This document shows, one piece after another, positions 1 to 11,347 of a stretch of 64,000 nt of DNA. The number at the start of each line of letters is the position of its first letter. The stretch's first letter is position 1. The DNA is taken from positions 28,303,089 through 28,367,088 of the forward strand of contig NC_079230.1 in assembly GCF_029633865.1 (NCBI RefSeq), read 5' to 3'. The notes under the pieces are model-generated. The model was not told the origin of the DNA. It searched no databases and worked only from the letters and a program-made list of their open reading frames with translations. The position numbers were made by a program, and so were the translations under genes. Source of the stretch: Lampris incognitus (lineage: Eukaryota > Chordata > Actinopteri > Lampriformes > Lampridae).

Positions 1-374
1 TGTCAGTCCCGCTCGGAGTCCGGCCGTGATGAACACTGATCTGGTTGCGGGTTTTTGTACGCATGTGCTTGCATGTTGTGTTGGGTGTGCACGTGCAGAT
101 TCGCGTGAGACTTTCACAATTTCCACAATGAAACCTTTACAGACCGGAGTGGTCTAGCGTCAGTGCTCATTCACCGCGGATTAGATTACTTGATTCCCAA
201 AACAAGTCCTCCGGGGGGTAAAGGGGGGGGGGTTTATATGTGCGTAAATAACACCGAGCGTACACAGGCAGCAGGCGGATGTTACGGCTCAACGGCAGAA
301 AAGTCAACTTGCTGGACTGTGATGGTTGTTGAGGTGCACTGAACATTTGTTTTTAAAAAGTGGAATATAAATAA

Positions 375-750
375 CCCCTTTTCTCCCCCCCAATTGTACC
401 CGTCCAATTACCCCGCTCTTGCGAGCCGGGGAGGGCTGCGGACTACCACGTGCCTCCTCCGACACGTGGAGTCGCCAGCCGCTTCTTTTCACCTGACAGT
501 GAGGAGTTTCGCCAGCGCGTGGGAGGATCACGCTACTCCCCCCCGCCCCCCGAACAGGTGCGCCGATCAACCAGAGGAGGCGCTAGTACAGCGATCAGGA
601 CACATGCCCACATCCCGCTTCCCACCCGCAGACACGGCCAATTGTGTCTGTAGGTACGGCCGACCAAGCCGGAGGTAAAACGGGGATTCGAACCGGCGAT
701 CCCCGTGTTGGTAGGCAATGGAATAGACCGCTACGCCACCCGGACGCCCT
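375..750 (-). mobile_element. tRNA-derived SINE, family A, near full length
   Basis: Read on the minus strand, this starts with a tRNA-like head. The A box is GTGGCGTAGCGG-like and the B box is GGTTCGAATCC-like. A body of about 300 bp follows, ending in an AATTGGGGAGAAAAGGGG-like tail. The same unit recurs at least seven more times in the window. The copy lies in the last VAX2 intron. The family name is not known to me; pol III boxes and repeated occurrence are the evidence. Confidence 0.8.
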
Positions 751-848
751 CTCAAAAACGTTTTAATTTTAAGTGAAATGGATTTCTAACTTCGGCATGG
801 CGAGAGATGTTTGCCAGGTTAACATTGCGTTATACTGGGGGGGGGGGG

Positions 849-1284
849 GGTCCGGGTAGCATAGCGGTCTATTCCGTTGCCTACCAACACGGGGATCGCC
901 GGTTCGAATCCCCGTTTTACCTCCGGCTTGGTCGGGCGTCCCTACAGACACAATTGGGCGCGTCTGCGGGCGGGAAGCCGGATGTGGGTTTGTGTCCCGG
1001 TCGCTGCACTAGCGCCTCCTCTGGGCGGTCGAGGACCCTGTTACATAGGGGGGGGGGAACTGGGAAGGAATAGCGTGATCCTCCCACGCGCTACGTCCCC
1101 CGGGCGAAACTCCTCACTGTCAGGTGAAAAGTAGCGGCTGTTGACTCCACATGTATGGGAGGAGGCATGTGGTAGTCTGCAGCCCTCCCCGGATCGGCAG
1201 AGGGGGGTGGAGCAGCGACCGGGACGGCTCGGAAGAGTGGGGTAATTGGCCGGGTAAGATTGGGGAGAAAAGGGGGGGGGGACC
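849..1284 (+). mobile_element. tRNA-derived SINE, family A, full length
   Basis: Plus-strand copy of the same SINE as at 375-750. The head has TAGCATAGCGG (A box region) and GGTTCGAATCC (B box), and the tail is the G-rich end after GGGGAGAAAAG. It lies about 100 bp from the minus-strand copy, so the two form a head-to-head inverted pair. A poly-G run at 839-850 marks the left junction. Confidence 0.8.
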
Positions 1285-3419
1285 CCATTGCATTATACTG
1301 AGAGCTGCTTAAGTTGGAAGGAGAACCGAAGGTTAATGTGTTAACGATCACTTCCACAGGTATTCTTTCAAATAGCAAAAAAAACCCCCAAAAAAAACAA
1401 GCAAACAAAAAACAAAAGCCCGCCATGAGTCAGATTTCAGTTATCATCCCGGGTCTCATTCATCATAACGACGTTATCCGACTGGACTCTGTTCTGTAAC
1501 GGTGGCTTGTATAACTGTGTCTTTACGTGCAAGTCCATGGGTGTGTGTATGCATGCGTGACTATTGACTAATGCCACTGCGTGTATATATATATATATAT
1601 ATATATATATCTGTGCACGCCCGTTTGCGTGCTCGCGAGCGCGCCCGCCCGCCCGCGTGTCCGACTCATTAAGACGATGTCAGCTGCGTGCCGTTCCCCT
1701 TCTTGCGTTCCACCGGAGCCACAAACGGCGAGGCGAACGGGGAAAGCGAGAGGATTGAGAGAAAGTCGGTCATTGCCCTCTGCATTTTTCATGCGCACGA
1801 TTACTTTCGGTGTGGGTGTGCGCTGATCTGGGCTGACCTCGCCGTGCCCTCCACTCAAACTCCCACCCAGGACCAACCTCACCCACACGCTATACGTTCG
1901 AGCTGCGCCCCGCATCGTCAATAAAAGATGACATACAAGGACAGCGAGAGTTCACCGTGCTCTTCCTCGGTGTGCAGCCGGTGGCGTGATGGCTTCGGCA
2001 GGAGGAAGCCCGCTACTTACTGCCGTGCGTAAGGAAGGACGATGAGGATTTTGAGGAGGATGATGATGATGATGAAGATATTAATGATGATGGCTGTGAT
2101 AGCTTTGGCTTTCCGGTTGTTCTTTTAGTTTGTAATGTTAATTTTCCTTTTCCCGCCTTTCAAGATGAAAAAGACTCTCCCCCTTTAGCTGTCACTCACC
2201 AATCTGTCGCTCGACTCGACTACTCGACCAGCTTGGTACCAAGAATGCGAGAATGCACCTTCCATAGTCTATATTTAAGTTCTTATTAGGGAGTGCATGT
2301 GTGACAGAAGGTGGAAGAGTGATCGAGAGAGTATTTTTGCTAGGCTACCTGTGCTTCCTCTGCTCTGGTATCATGGACTGCTCCCGGGAGTTCATCACCA
2401 GCCTGTTAGGGCCTCGAAGTGTAAGTGACACGGAGAGAAGAAGCACCAGCGCTGATCCGATGAGCTCTGCAGCTTCTCTCACCGCCCTGCACGGATTCAT
2501 ACGTGCAGAGCTCGTTCACCACGAAGGTGTAGCGTGTTAGCACGGCTCCCATTACTTGCCACCGTGAGCGCGTAAAAGGCCCCTGCCGGAGATGGGCCAT
2601 TTACCGGCGTCCCACGATCCCTCCATCCTCACTCAGGCAAACGGCTGCAGACGGGCCGAATGCAAATGCAGTCGATCAGACCGCAGCTATTGTGATCAAA
2701 TGTGGCGGTTATGGCAGATGTGATTTGTAGAGGCAGAGCTGGGATAGTTGCTCAGATGTTCTTCCGTGCCGAAACACCGCGTTGAGCTGTGCAAAATTGG
2801 AAAAACTCAACAAGAACAGCGCGGTGGGCCATTCGCGAGGGTTCCTGAAAAAGCATCTGAAAAAAATATGTACAAAAAACACAAAATATTCCAGTCCTTA
2901 ATGAAATAGGTCAGCAGATTCGATAGGCTGCAGATGTTGAACTTTGATTTGCCGTCACCCTTGTAATCTAGGCGTCCTGGAGCCTCCCTGGTCATATTTT
3001 CGTTGGCTGTCGTTGACGTTCTAAATGTTGAATCGGCGCCACACGAACAAGTTGACAAAACCCTCATTGGATCTGTTCCGTTAACCTGGAACACATGATC
3101 CTCTGGTTTGCTGGGGTTTTCCGGGATGTCTTTTGTTTCTGATCCAGGTTGTGACCCAGTGTTATCCCTGATGCAATGTGCAACGTATTGTCATCCCACC
3201 TCATTGTATATTGATGCTTTGGCTGAAGTGCTTGTATAGAGACGCGCTGGGTGTTTCATACACTCCAATGTGACACCTCCTGCAGCAGTGTTGGACACGT
3301 AGAGCATTTTTACCTGACAGCAACACATTTTCTCCTACGATGGTTCTGCCTAATATATGAATATTAATGACATACAGGTTAGGTAGTGGTTAAATCTATT
3401 GCTAAAGTTAGCTGGTGGT
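1285..3419. other. VAX2 intron sequence, no gene seen
   Basis: No exon or RNA gene is recognisable on either strand. It holds an (AT)n microsatellite at 1582-1610, a GAT-rich stretch near 2041-2098 and otherwise unique-looking sequence. No homeodomain exon (helix 1-2 coding) was found here, so the earlier VAX2 exons must lie left of the window. Confidence 0.5.
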
Positions 3420-3704
3420 GGTGTCCGGGTGGCGTAGCGGTCTATTCCGTTGCCTACCAGCACGAGGATCGCAGGTTCGAATCCCCATGTTACCTCCGGC
3501 TTGGTCCGTCCGTACAGACACAATTGGCCAAGTCTGCGGGTGGGTATGTGTCCTGGTCGCCGCACGAGCGCCTCCTCTGGTCGGTCGGTGTGCCTGTTCG
3601 GGGGGCGGGGACTGAAAAAGCGTGATCCTCTCACGCGCTACATCCCTCTGGTGAAAGAGGGAGTAATTGGCCATATGCAATTGGGGAGAAAAAAGGGGGA
3701 ACCC
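3420..3704 (+). mobile_element. tRNA-derived SINE, family A, internally shortened
   Basis: The head has GTGGCGTAGCGG and GGTTCGAATCC, as in the other family A copies. The middle of the body is absent, so the head and the GGGGAGAAAAA tail are closer together than in the 849-1284 copy. It ends in a C-rich run about 195 bp upstream of the VAX2 exon. Confidence 0.75.
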
Positions 3705-3899
3705 CCCCCCCCCAAAAGTTAGCTATTGGTACTGGGTGCACTTCTATACAAATGCTAAGGGGTATCTTGTGCACCTTACATTGGCTCTTTGGCAGAAGCG
3801 TTGATATACGACACGGTGGGACGAAATAGGTTCTAATGTGAATGTTCACATGAATGCATTTCAACTGCTTCACCCTTTTGCTTGGCTGTCCTCTGACAG

Positions 3900-4397
3900 G
3901 TGAAGGTGTGGTTCCAGAACCGACGCACCAAACAGAAGAAGGACACCACCAAGGACTCGGACAAGCGCTCCTCCTCCTCGTCCGAGTCGCTCGCCACCTG
4001 CAACATCCTGCGCCTCCTGGAGCAGGGCCGCCTCTTCTCCGGACCTGCCCCACCGCCTAACCCGCTCCTGGGCCCCGCGCCACACGCCGCAAATGGCTCC
4101 CTGCTGGGCAGCCCGGGCGGTGCCTCCTCCACCTCCCCGGTGATTAGCAGTAGCACTCCTCCTTGCTCCCTCCCTGGGGGAACTTTTGGGCTGTCACTGC
4201 CCTCATTGGGGGGTACCCCTCCCTCGCCACGTCTGGGGGTCCCCCCGCCACACTCCCTCTGTTTCTCCATGCCCCTGCTGGGGGGTGCGCATCACGAACT
4301 GACGTCCGCCTACGGCTGCGGCTCCTCGGCCTTCGAGCCGTACATGCGGCTGGACAAGAAGGAGGCGGACCTGGGAGGGAAGAAAACAGTCTCTTAA
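3900..4397 (+). CDS. vax2: VAX2-like homeobox protein, last coding exon (partial gene)
   Basis: VAX proteins are homeodomain transcription factors that pattern ventral optic vesicle and ventral forebrain in the nucleus. The exon starts after a good acceptor (CTCTGACAG) with VKVWFQNRRTKQKK, which is recognition helix 3. An intron between homeodomain residues 44 and 45 is usual for this class. About 150 residues follow: a Ser-rich run, the VAX signature NILRLLEQGRL, a Pro/Gly/Ser-rich middle, then CGSSAFEPY near the C terminus. NILRLLEQGRL plus a CFS-PLL block and GSSAFEPY fits VAX2 better than VAX1, which has SSSAFEPYSR. The frame is open for 165 codons to a TAA at 4395-4397. Earlier exons are outside the window. 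The call as VAX family is firm; paralogue 2 is likely but judged from memory of the human proteins. Confidence 0.9.
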   Translation: MKVWFQNRRTKQKKDTTKDSDKRSSSSSESLATCNILRLLEQGRLFSGPAPPPNPLLGPAPHAANGSLLGSPGGASSTSPVISSSTPPCSLPGGTFGLSLPSLGGTPPSPRLGVPPPHSLCFSMPLLGGAHHELTSAYGCGSSAFEPYMRLDKKEADLGGKKTVS

Positions 4398-5184
4398 ACA
4401 GGATGGGCTCTCTTTGAGGAGGCCGGGGGTCTGGGGAGGCTGTTTTTTTAGACCTTTTCTCCTTACTCATCCACCCTGTCCGTCTATTTAACACTGAACT
4501 GGTTGGTGAGGCTGGAGAAGGGGGAACGAAAGAAGGAATGAAGGAAGGAAGGAAGGGGCCCTGGATTGTGAGAAATGTGAAAAATGAGAAAGGAAGAGAC
4601 TTAGCGCTCTCCTGGCAGCACCATTTTGTGTCACTGCACACCGTTTGGTACTCTCCAGATGCTGACACAAAATGGTGACTGGACATGATGTGACGGGTGT
4701 GTGTGTGTCTGTGTGATGATTTCACCCCCGTGCACATCAAGAAAAGAAAAAAAAAAACTTTGTGAATTTTTGACAAAAATAATGTGTGTGTGAGTGTGTG
4801 TGTGTGTGTGTACGTTGTGTGAACTCTGAGAGGTATTTTATTACCACTGCCTTTGCTGTGGTTTAGATGAGTCAAGTCTGTGAGTGTGTTTTAATTTCCT
4901 CTGTATAGACTTTCATTTACTGTTCAGGAAAAAAAAAAAAAAGCAAGAAAAAAAAAGTTGACATGTCGAGTCCAGACCGAATCGGTGTGTAGTGTTGATG
5001 TCTGAATGACAGGACTGGAGAGTCAGAGAGCTGGTTTTACTGTGCAAGTCCCCATACAAAATGCCTGTACAGGTGGCCATGTTGCATTTTAGTCCATGTG
5101 CCATCACTTACACGGAGAAACAGGAAAAAAAGAAAAAAAGAATTGTAGTATTCTGACATCCGTCCGTCTCAGTCTTTAGTCTCC

Positions 5185-5217
<33 letters not shown>

Positions 5218-6521
5218 AAAAGGTTTTGTAAATGATTTTCTTTGGTTGTGTTTGTGTATCGCAAAATGTGTGGTGGGATCCGGAGTCACACTTCTAGATC
5301 CTGTGCTGTGATATAGAAGAAGAGAAATCTCAGAAAGAGAAGAAGAGGGGTCTGGGTGGATGTGTACTGCCAAAAGGGTTCATGGATTAAGCTGTGCGCT
5401 TTGGCGCCGCTTCACTTTTGTCCTCCAATCGCTGAAGCAAATCGAGGTCAAGCCTGTGAGAGATGACCTTTGAACCCAGATTTACTCGTCAATCTCTCGT
5501 TCAGCGGTGACACAACCATTCCCTGCCATACAGCATGAAGACACTCTTTACTATGTTAGAAAAAAACAAAACAAAAAACAAAACAGAGAAGGTAAAGACG
5601 CGGTCAGGTTTTGGGAAGCGTTATAAAAACCGTAATGTCAAACAGTTATGTCTTCTGAGGGTGTCCTTTGGTGACCTCTTACCCTGGACACGTTTTTATT
5701 TCACCAGGTGACATTAAGAAAGAAAAAAAATCGTGCTAACGAATGGATTAGTTATGCAGAACTCGGATTTGATCCAGAACTCGGATTTGATCCAGAACTG
5801 GGGACGTCACCATGGTTCGGGTCCAGCTAGCCAGGCAGCTAGCCGTGGCTAAGTCGCGCCTCTTTCCTCCAAAACACTGCGTTTTTCTGAATGTTCGTTG
5901 ACGGTTTGCTTTGCAAGTTCATCACAACAATGGCTACGACAAGCCCTGTTCCACCAGCTCATATCTGATCCATCATCTCAAGGACCACGTCTCACTGCTC
6001 TGCCGCAGCTGCCGAGGCGGCGCTACCTTCACATCTTTGTTTCAAGTGATAAGCTTTTTTTATTTTATTTTTTTTTTAAAATAGGTTTGTTTCTCTAAAA
6101 TTAGCACTTGTGTTGCCATTCCCTATAGTGTCCTGCTTTGATATTTAACAAAGGCGTTCCGGAGTTATTAGTTCCCACCGACCCATTTTAAATCGTGCGA
6201 TTTTACTTTGATTACCCATGCTAGAAAGCACTTCCTGTTTGTAGAATTCGAATTTTCCCCTCCATAGCCTCGAAACCACTTCATACTCCTGGGACAGGGT
6301 TTGGGTTCATTTAACACCCGGTTTCTGCCACATCTGCAAACGAACGCCTCAAAATTCAAGCATTTAAAACCTTGCCGTGCTCGGCTCGTCCTCCTGTGAT
6401 AAATCAACCCTTTCTTTTAAACAGACCTCTCACTTATATTTTGGATTGATTGAAATTCAAATTTAATTAATTATCACATTTAAATTTTAATTTATCAATT
6501 AGAAATTCAAATTGAAATAAA
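4398..6521 (+). other. Probable VAX2 3' UTR and downstream flank
   Basis: This follows the VAX2 stop without any other coding signal. It is rich in A-runs, TG repeats (4801-4811) and a GAAG run near 4535-4556. The first clear AATAAA I see is at 6516-6521, just before a SINE, so the true poly(A) site is uncertain. A 19-bp direct repeat occurs at about 5758-5796. The UTR boundary is inferred. Confidence 0.4.
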
Positions 6522-6525
6522 ATTA

Positions 6526-6766
6526 GGGCAGCACGGTGGTGCAGTGGTTAGCGCGGTCACCTCACAGCAAGAAGGTCCCGGGTTCGAGCCCCGGGGTAGT
6601 CTAACCCAAGGTGTGTGTGGGGGGGGGGCCCTCTGTGATGGGCTGGCGGTCTGTCCAGGGTGTCTCCCCGCCTGCCGCCCAATGGCTGCTGGGGTAGGCT
6701 CCAGCATCCCCGCGACCCTGAGAGCAGGATAAGCGGTTTGTATAACGGATGGATGGATGAATGAAA
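6526..6766 (+). mobile_element. tRNA-derived SINE, family B, internally deleted
   Basis: The tRNA-like head reads GGCAGCACGGTGGTGCAGTGG (A box TGGTGCAGTGG) with B box GGTTCGAGCCC. The 3' part includes CCTGTCCAGGGTGTCTC and AGCAGGATAAGCGG, and ends in a GGAT repeat tail. The central 'internal' segment seen in the copy at 16894 is missing. This layout is typical of a widespread fish SINE. Confidence 0.8.
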
Positions 6767-8027
6767 TTAAAATTGAGTTGACCCCAACCCTTCAAACAGC
6801 GCCATGTTCACACCTTGTGCCGCCATCTCCATTTTGGAAAAACATGGTGGAAATCCATTCAGGACAGGTTGAAGGTTAAATTCCACTAACGAAAATGTTT
6901 ATTTTCCTTCGTTCACTGCCAGCGCTTGCCGGTTTCTGACTGTTTCTGTGGCGTCCAAAGGAAATCTGATCCCGCCGGGGTTTTTTTTTTTTGAACCGCT
7001 TTGCCCTCAATTTGTCAAGGTCAGCAAAGTTGTCGGCCTGTTTTTCACGAGTACGCGTTGCCCACCGGTTTGGCGCCTCTCCTTTTTGACCGTCTTCCCC
7101 TCCCGGTGTATCTATTCATCTCCATGTTTCCTCTAGTTGCGGGGAATTAATACCCCCCGGTTTCCTTCTTTAATACCCGGTAAAGCTGACATGACATCTA
7201 TTATAAATGGCCACTCCCATGACATCAGTTAAAAACCGTCCCCCATCTCGTGTGGAGAGCAAGGCACATTATCGACGCACAAAGCGCCCCGGCGTCGTTT
7301 CCTGCTGCAAACACATTTCTTGCCGTTCGTGTTAAGAAAAGGTTCTCTGAACTGAGGGCCGACCTGCCGGCCTCCGGGAGCCACTCAAGTCAGCCTCCAC
7401 GCCCGCCTTGCCGGACCTTTTTACACCCGTGTACCGCCGACTAGCAGCTCGCTGTTTGCTGTTTTGTTCCGAGCCGCAAAAGCCCTGTCGTCGTCTCTCG
7501 GCTCTTCGCAGGGCTACATCTGTGCTGTTGTTGAACACTGTATTATTTTCTATAAGCACCATTCATAATTCACACGCATCAAATATTGAGGAGAGGGAGA
7601 GAGAGAGAGCTGAGAGGTCAGGAGGGCTTACGCTCACAAATGTCTTTTCACTTGCCATCCTTTTCTCTCCACTGTCATTTAGTTCCTCTGAACGTCGCTA
7701 CCCCCCCCCCCCAAGACACCCACCCACCAAGGAATTATTTTCACTTTGACTGAAAACACTCCCTTTCGGATGTTAATCCAGACTTACAATAGACTATACA
7801 CATATTTCTGAGTTTTTATTTCTTCTGTGGCGGGTTTGAGAGTCCGTGTCCGAGCCCACGTGTGCTCAGGTTTAGTTAGCTCCCATTCAGAAGTTGGCAG
7901 CGCAACAAGCCCTGCGTCCGCTCACAGCCCGGGACAACTAGAGATACCCAGCCACGTAGAAGGGGGTCCGGCTTTGATTCAGAATGATCAAACGAGGCGC
8001 AAACTCGCCGCAACTTAAAAGGCCTGC
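6767..8027. other. No gene recognised
   Basis: Intergenic sequence downstream of VAX2. Short open frames are present on both strands (for example 7408-7749 +), but none resembles a known protein and none has splice or conservation support. A C-run lies at about 7702-7711. Confidence 0.4.
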
Positions 8028-8736
8028 TACGCCGCAAAAAAAAGGCTTACTCTCAAGGCGTTTAATGCTTATTTCAAGGCACTGCTAAAAAAAAATCTTC
8101 CCTTATTGGGAGATGATACTGCTTGTTTCGAGAAAGTTCACTCGTTTCACGACAACAGGAGCGATTTCAAGACATTTACTCTGAAAAAGAAGATTATCTT
8201 AAGTCGAGTTTCTTCTTCTAAGGTTTCACAAAAAAACCTCTATAATAATAATAAGTCCCCATCAGGAACACTTTATTTCTCATTCAGTGTCATGTACCTC
8301 TGTACATGAAATGAAACGAAATATTGTTTCCCCCAGTCCACAGCAGTGCAAAGACAGAAACACATATCCAGAAACTACAAGAACTACAAGAACACACATA
8401 TCCACACTAAACAAACCCCCCCCCCCCAAAAAAAAAACACTGTCTAGAGAACGAACGCCAGGAGGGCTGTGGGAACTGCCGGTCTGCATGGGCTAGCAGT
8501 TAGCTTAGCCTGCCCCGCTTCCTGTCAGACCGCCCTCGGTGTCTCCTCTTCGGGCGCAGCTCGAGGAGGAAGATTCTATATCATGAATGGAATCATGAAA
8601 CACGTTCACTTTCTTGAAACAAGCCATATTATTTGCTATTGGGGTGGCACATAATACTAGTAATATCTTAAAATACGGCTTATGAGACTTGAAACAAGAT
8701 AAAGTACTTTGATAAGCTTGTCTTTTTTTGCAGTGT
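8028..8736. mobile_element. Possible MITE of the CACTGCAAAAA type
   Basis: The right end reads CTTTTTTTGCAGTGT (reverse ACACTGCAAAAAAAG). The left end has GCCGCAAAAAAAAGG near 8031-8045. Inside are TTCAAGGC, CTTGTTTC and AACAAGATAAAGTAC motifs, typical of abundant teleost MITEs with this terminus. The left terminal repeat is imperfect and a C/A-rich insertion near 8417-8441 may have expanded it. Boundaries are approximate. Confidence 0.4.
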
Positions 8737-9566
8737 ACACATATTTCGCAGCCGATCAGAACTAAATGAGGTATTTAGAAGAAATTTCCAACGCTTCTCG
8801 ACTTTTCCTCCCTCGATCTCAGTTGAGGCTAAAACTGGGCTGTTCCTAGCTGTGTTGGCTTGCCACAGGTCACAACAGACATCTTCCTCTCCCTCTTTGA
8901 ATGTTCGACACAAGCACCTCATTCGGCGTCAGTGCGGCTGTACGTTTACGACGTACATCTGCAGATACTTCCTGTCTCTTCACCACGTGACAGCGCAGTG
9001 GGAGGTTGCAGGTGCTTGAATGAACTGTTTTTTACTGATGGGAAACGGGCGGCATCAAGGAGACGCCATTTGTTGTCAATGCACGCGTGCACAAAGAACA
9101 AGACAACTTTCTAAAGACCCACACCACGTCATCACTTTGCTTTTCATTTGGGTCTACAATGATTCTTTTTTTTTCTTTCAAAAATTCACTTTCTTTCATG
9201 TGGATTCTTCTCGTCACACTCATCTTTAGCTTTGTAGGATTCCTTTTTTTCGGTACGTGCAATCCATGAGACCTTGCACTTGTGTTGACTGTGCACCATC
9301 TCAAAGTCATTAAGTTTGGCGGAAGACGTTAGCCGGGGAGGAGGGTTCGGATAACTCTTTACAACTTCCTCGTCCTGCGAGCGGCGCTACTGTAAAAAGA
9401 CACGTGGACGGGCAATGTCCTTTGAGATTGTGTGGAAATGTTTCTTTTCCTTTGAAATGAATCAAATCTATGTGGTTTACTTTTTTAATGCACAACAAAA
9501 GGTCCTCCATAGACCATAACTTTTTTCTTTGAGCAGTAAAGTTGTATGTTAATTAATGTCGAGCTA

Positions 9567-9934
9567 CACTGTAAAAAATTACCCCTCTCAATGACTCATG
9601 GGTGGTAGTAATGAGCTTTTCAAATCTCAACGTTCAGCCGAAGAAAAAAAAGAAAAGAAAAAGAAAATCAACTTGTTGCAAGAGTTTCTTTGGATCAATC
9701 TTCGTTTTTTTTTTTTTTTGTGGTATTATAGGAGTCATCTATCTGCCTTATTCTGCATTGTTTCCAGGTACTGACGTTTGATTCTAGAAAATTCCTGAAA
9801 CATATGAAACTGTATCAGGAACAAGCGGTACTATCTCACCCCATTAAGGAGAATCAAAGTAAAATTAAAAATAAGATTTAAACAGACTAAACGTGGGACT
9901 GGATGGCTCGTTTAGACGGATATTTTTTACAGTG
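9567..9934. mobile_element. Short MITE with 13-bp perfect terminal inverted repeats
   Basis: The left end is CACTGTAAAAAAT and the right end is its exact reverse complement, ATTTTTTACAGTG. The unit is 368 bp with no coding capacity. Flanks are CTA on the left and TTA on the right, compatible with a 3-bp TWA-like target site (Harbinger type) but not proof of it. The superfamily is therefore open. Confidence 0.55.
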
Positions 9935-10560
9935 TTATGGCACCAGCTACTACTTCTTATAACGAACAAGCTCTATGTACATAAATATATATATGAATAT
10001 ATATATGGGTCTTTGCACAAGTATCTTCATGTCTGTTCCATGTGATTTTAACAGGAAAACAAAACGAAAAAGAAAGTACAGAAAAAACGGCTTTATATAT
10101 GCTTTACAGTTCTTTGTCTCATTAACATTTTGCACTTATTTAAAGAGGCTTTCTTTGGTTTCTGGTTGGAAAGAGCTGTTTTCATGCTCAGCCAAGATAT
10201 TGTACAATATGTATATGTATTTTTATTCATATGCATATAAATATATGTCTACGCAGTTTGGCTCTTGTGTTTTTTTTTTGTTTTTTTGCTTGTTTGTTTC
10301 CTCTTCTCTGTATGCTAGCATGCTAATGCTAACGCTACATTCTTTCTGAGTTGAAAAGTGACCAAAAGCATAAAATCTAGAATAGATCTGACTTGTGAAG
10401 GCTCACCTCATTGAGAAGAGAGTTATTTTGAGAAGAACGGTGAGATTTTAGGAAACCTTTAAAATCTGGATGAAGGTGAGACACGTTACTGAGGGAGGAA
10501 ATAATGAACGTGATTCAAGAGTGTCCTCACAATGTGAAGATTGAAGAAAGTGTTATTTGT

Positions 10561-10990
10561 GGGGCATCCGGGTAGCGTGGCGGTCTATTCCATTGCCTAC
10601 CATCACAGGGATCGCCGGATCGAATCCCCGTGTTACCTCCGGCTTGGTCGGGCGTCCCTACAGACACAATTGGCCGTGTCTGCGGGTGGGAAACCGTATG
10701 TGGGTGTGTCCTGGTCGTTGCACTAGCGCCTCCTCTGGTTGATCGGGGCGCCTGTCCGGGGGGGGGGGACTGGGGGGAATAGCGTGATCCTCCCACGCGC
10801 TACATCCCCCTGGTGAAACTCCTCACTGTCAGGTGAAAAGAAGCGACTGGCGACTCCACATGTATCGGAGGAGGCATGTGGTAGTCTGCAGCCCTCCCCG
10901 GATCAGCAGAGGGGGTGGAGCAGCGACCGGGATGGCTAGGAGAGCGGGGTGATTGGTCGGGTACAATTGGGGGAGAAAAAGGGGGAAAAA
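10561..10990 (+). mobile_element. tRNA-derived SINE, family A, full length
   Basis: This is a head-to-tail complete copy with GGGTAGCGTGGCGG head, GATCGAATCC B box, the GCACTAGCGCCTCCTCTGG body block and GGGGGAGAAAAAGGGGG tail. Confidence 0.8.
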
Positions 10991-11215
10991 AATCAAAAAG
11001 AAAACATGGGTTTGTGTGTATGTGTGTGGGGGGGTTAATATGAATCACAAATTTGTGTGAATGAATGAATGAATGAACGAACAGTTTTCACAACATCCAG
11101 AGGTATTCCTAAAACTCTATTATATGAACAATCTCACGACTTTCCACCACTAAGCTCTGAAAAATCATCAATCCCATCTTTCTTACAGGGCTAGCAATAA
11201 ATGTGAACCAATATG

Positions 11216-11347
11216 CCAGCCTGGGCCCTGTGATGGCCTGGCGGCCTGTCCAGGGTGTCTCCACGCCTGCCGCCCAATGCTGGGATAGGCTGCAGTATCC
11301 CCGCGACCCTGAGAGCAGGATAAGCGGTTTGGATAATGGATGGATAG
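11216..11347 (+). mobile_element. SINE family B, 3' half only
   Basis: Only the 3' part is present, from GGGCCCTGTGATGGCCTGGC through AGCAGGATAAGCGG to a GGATGGAT tail. 5' truncation is usual for SINE/LINE-mobilised copies. Confidence 0.7.

Noticed and set aside
304-1134. Frames of 60-111 codons at the left end
   Set aside because: They are SINE family A sequence translated in several frames; the same peptides recur at every SINE copy.
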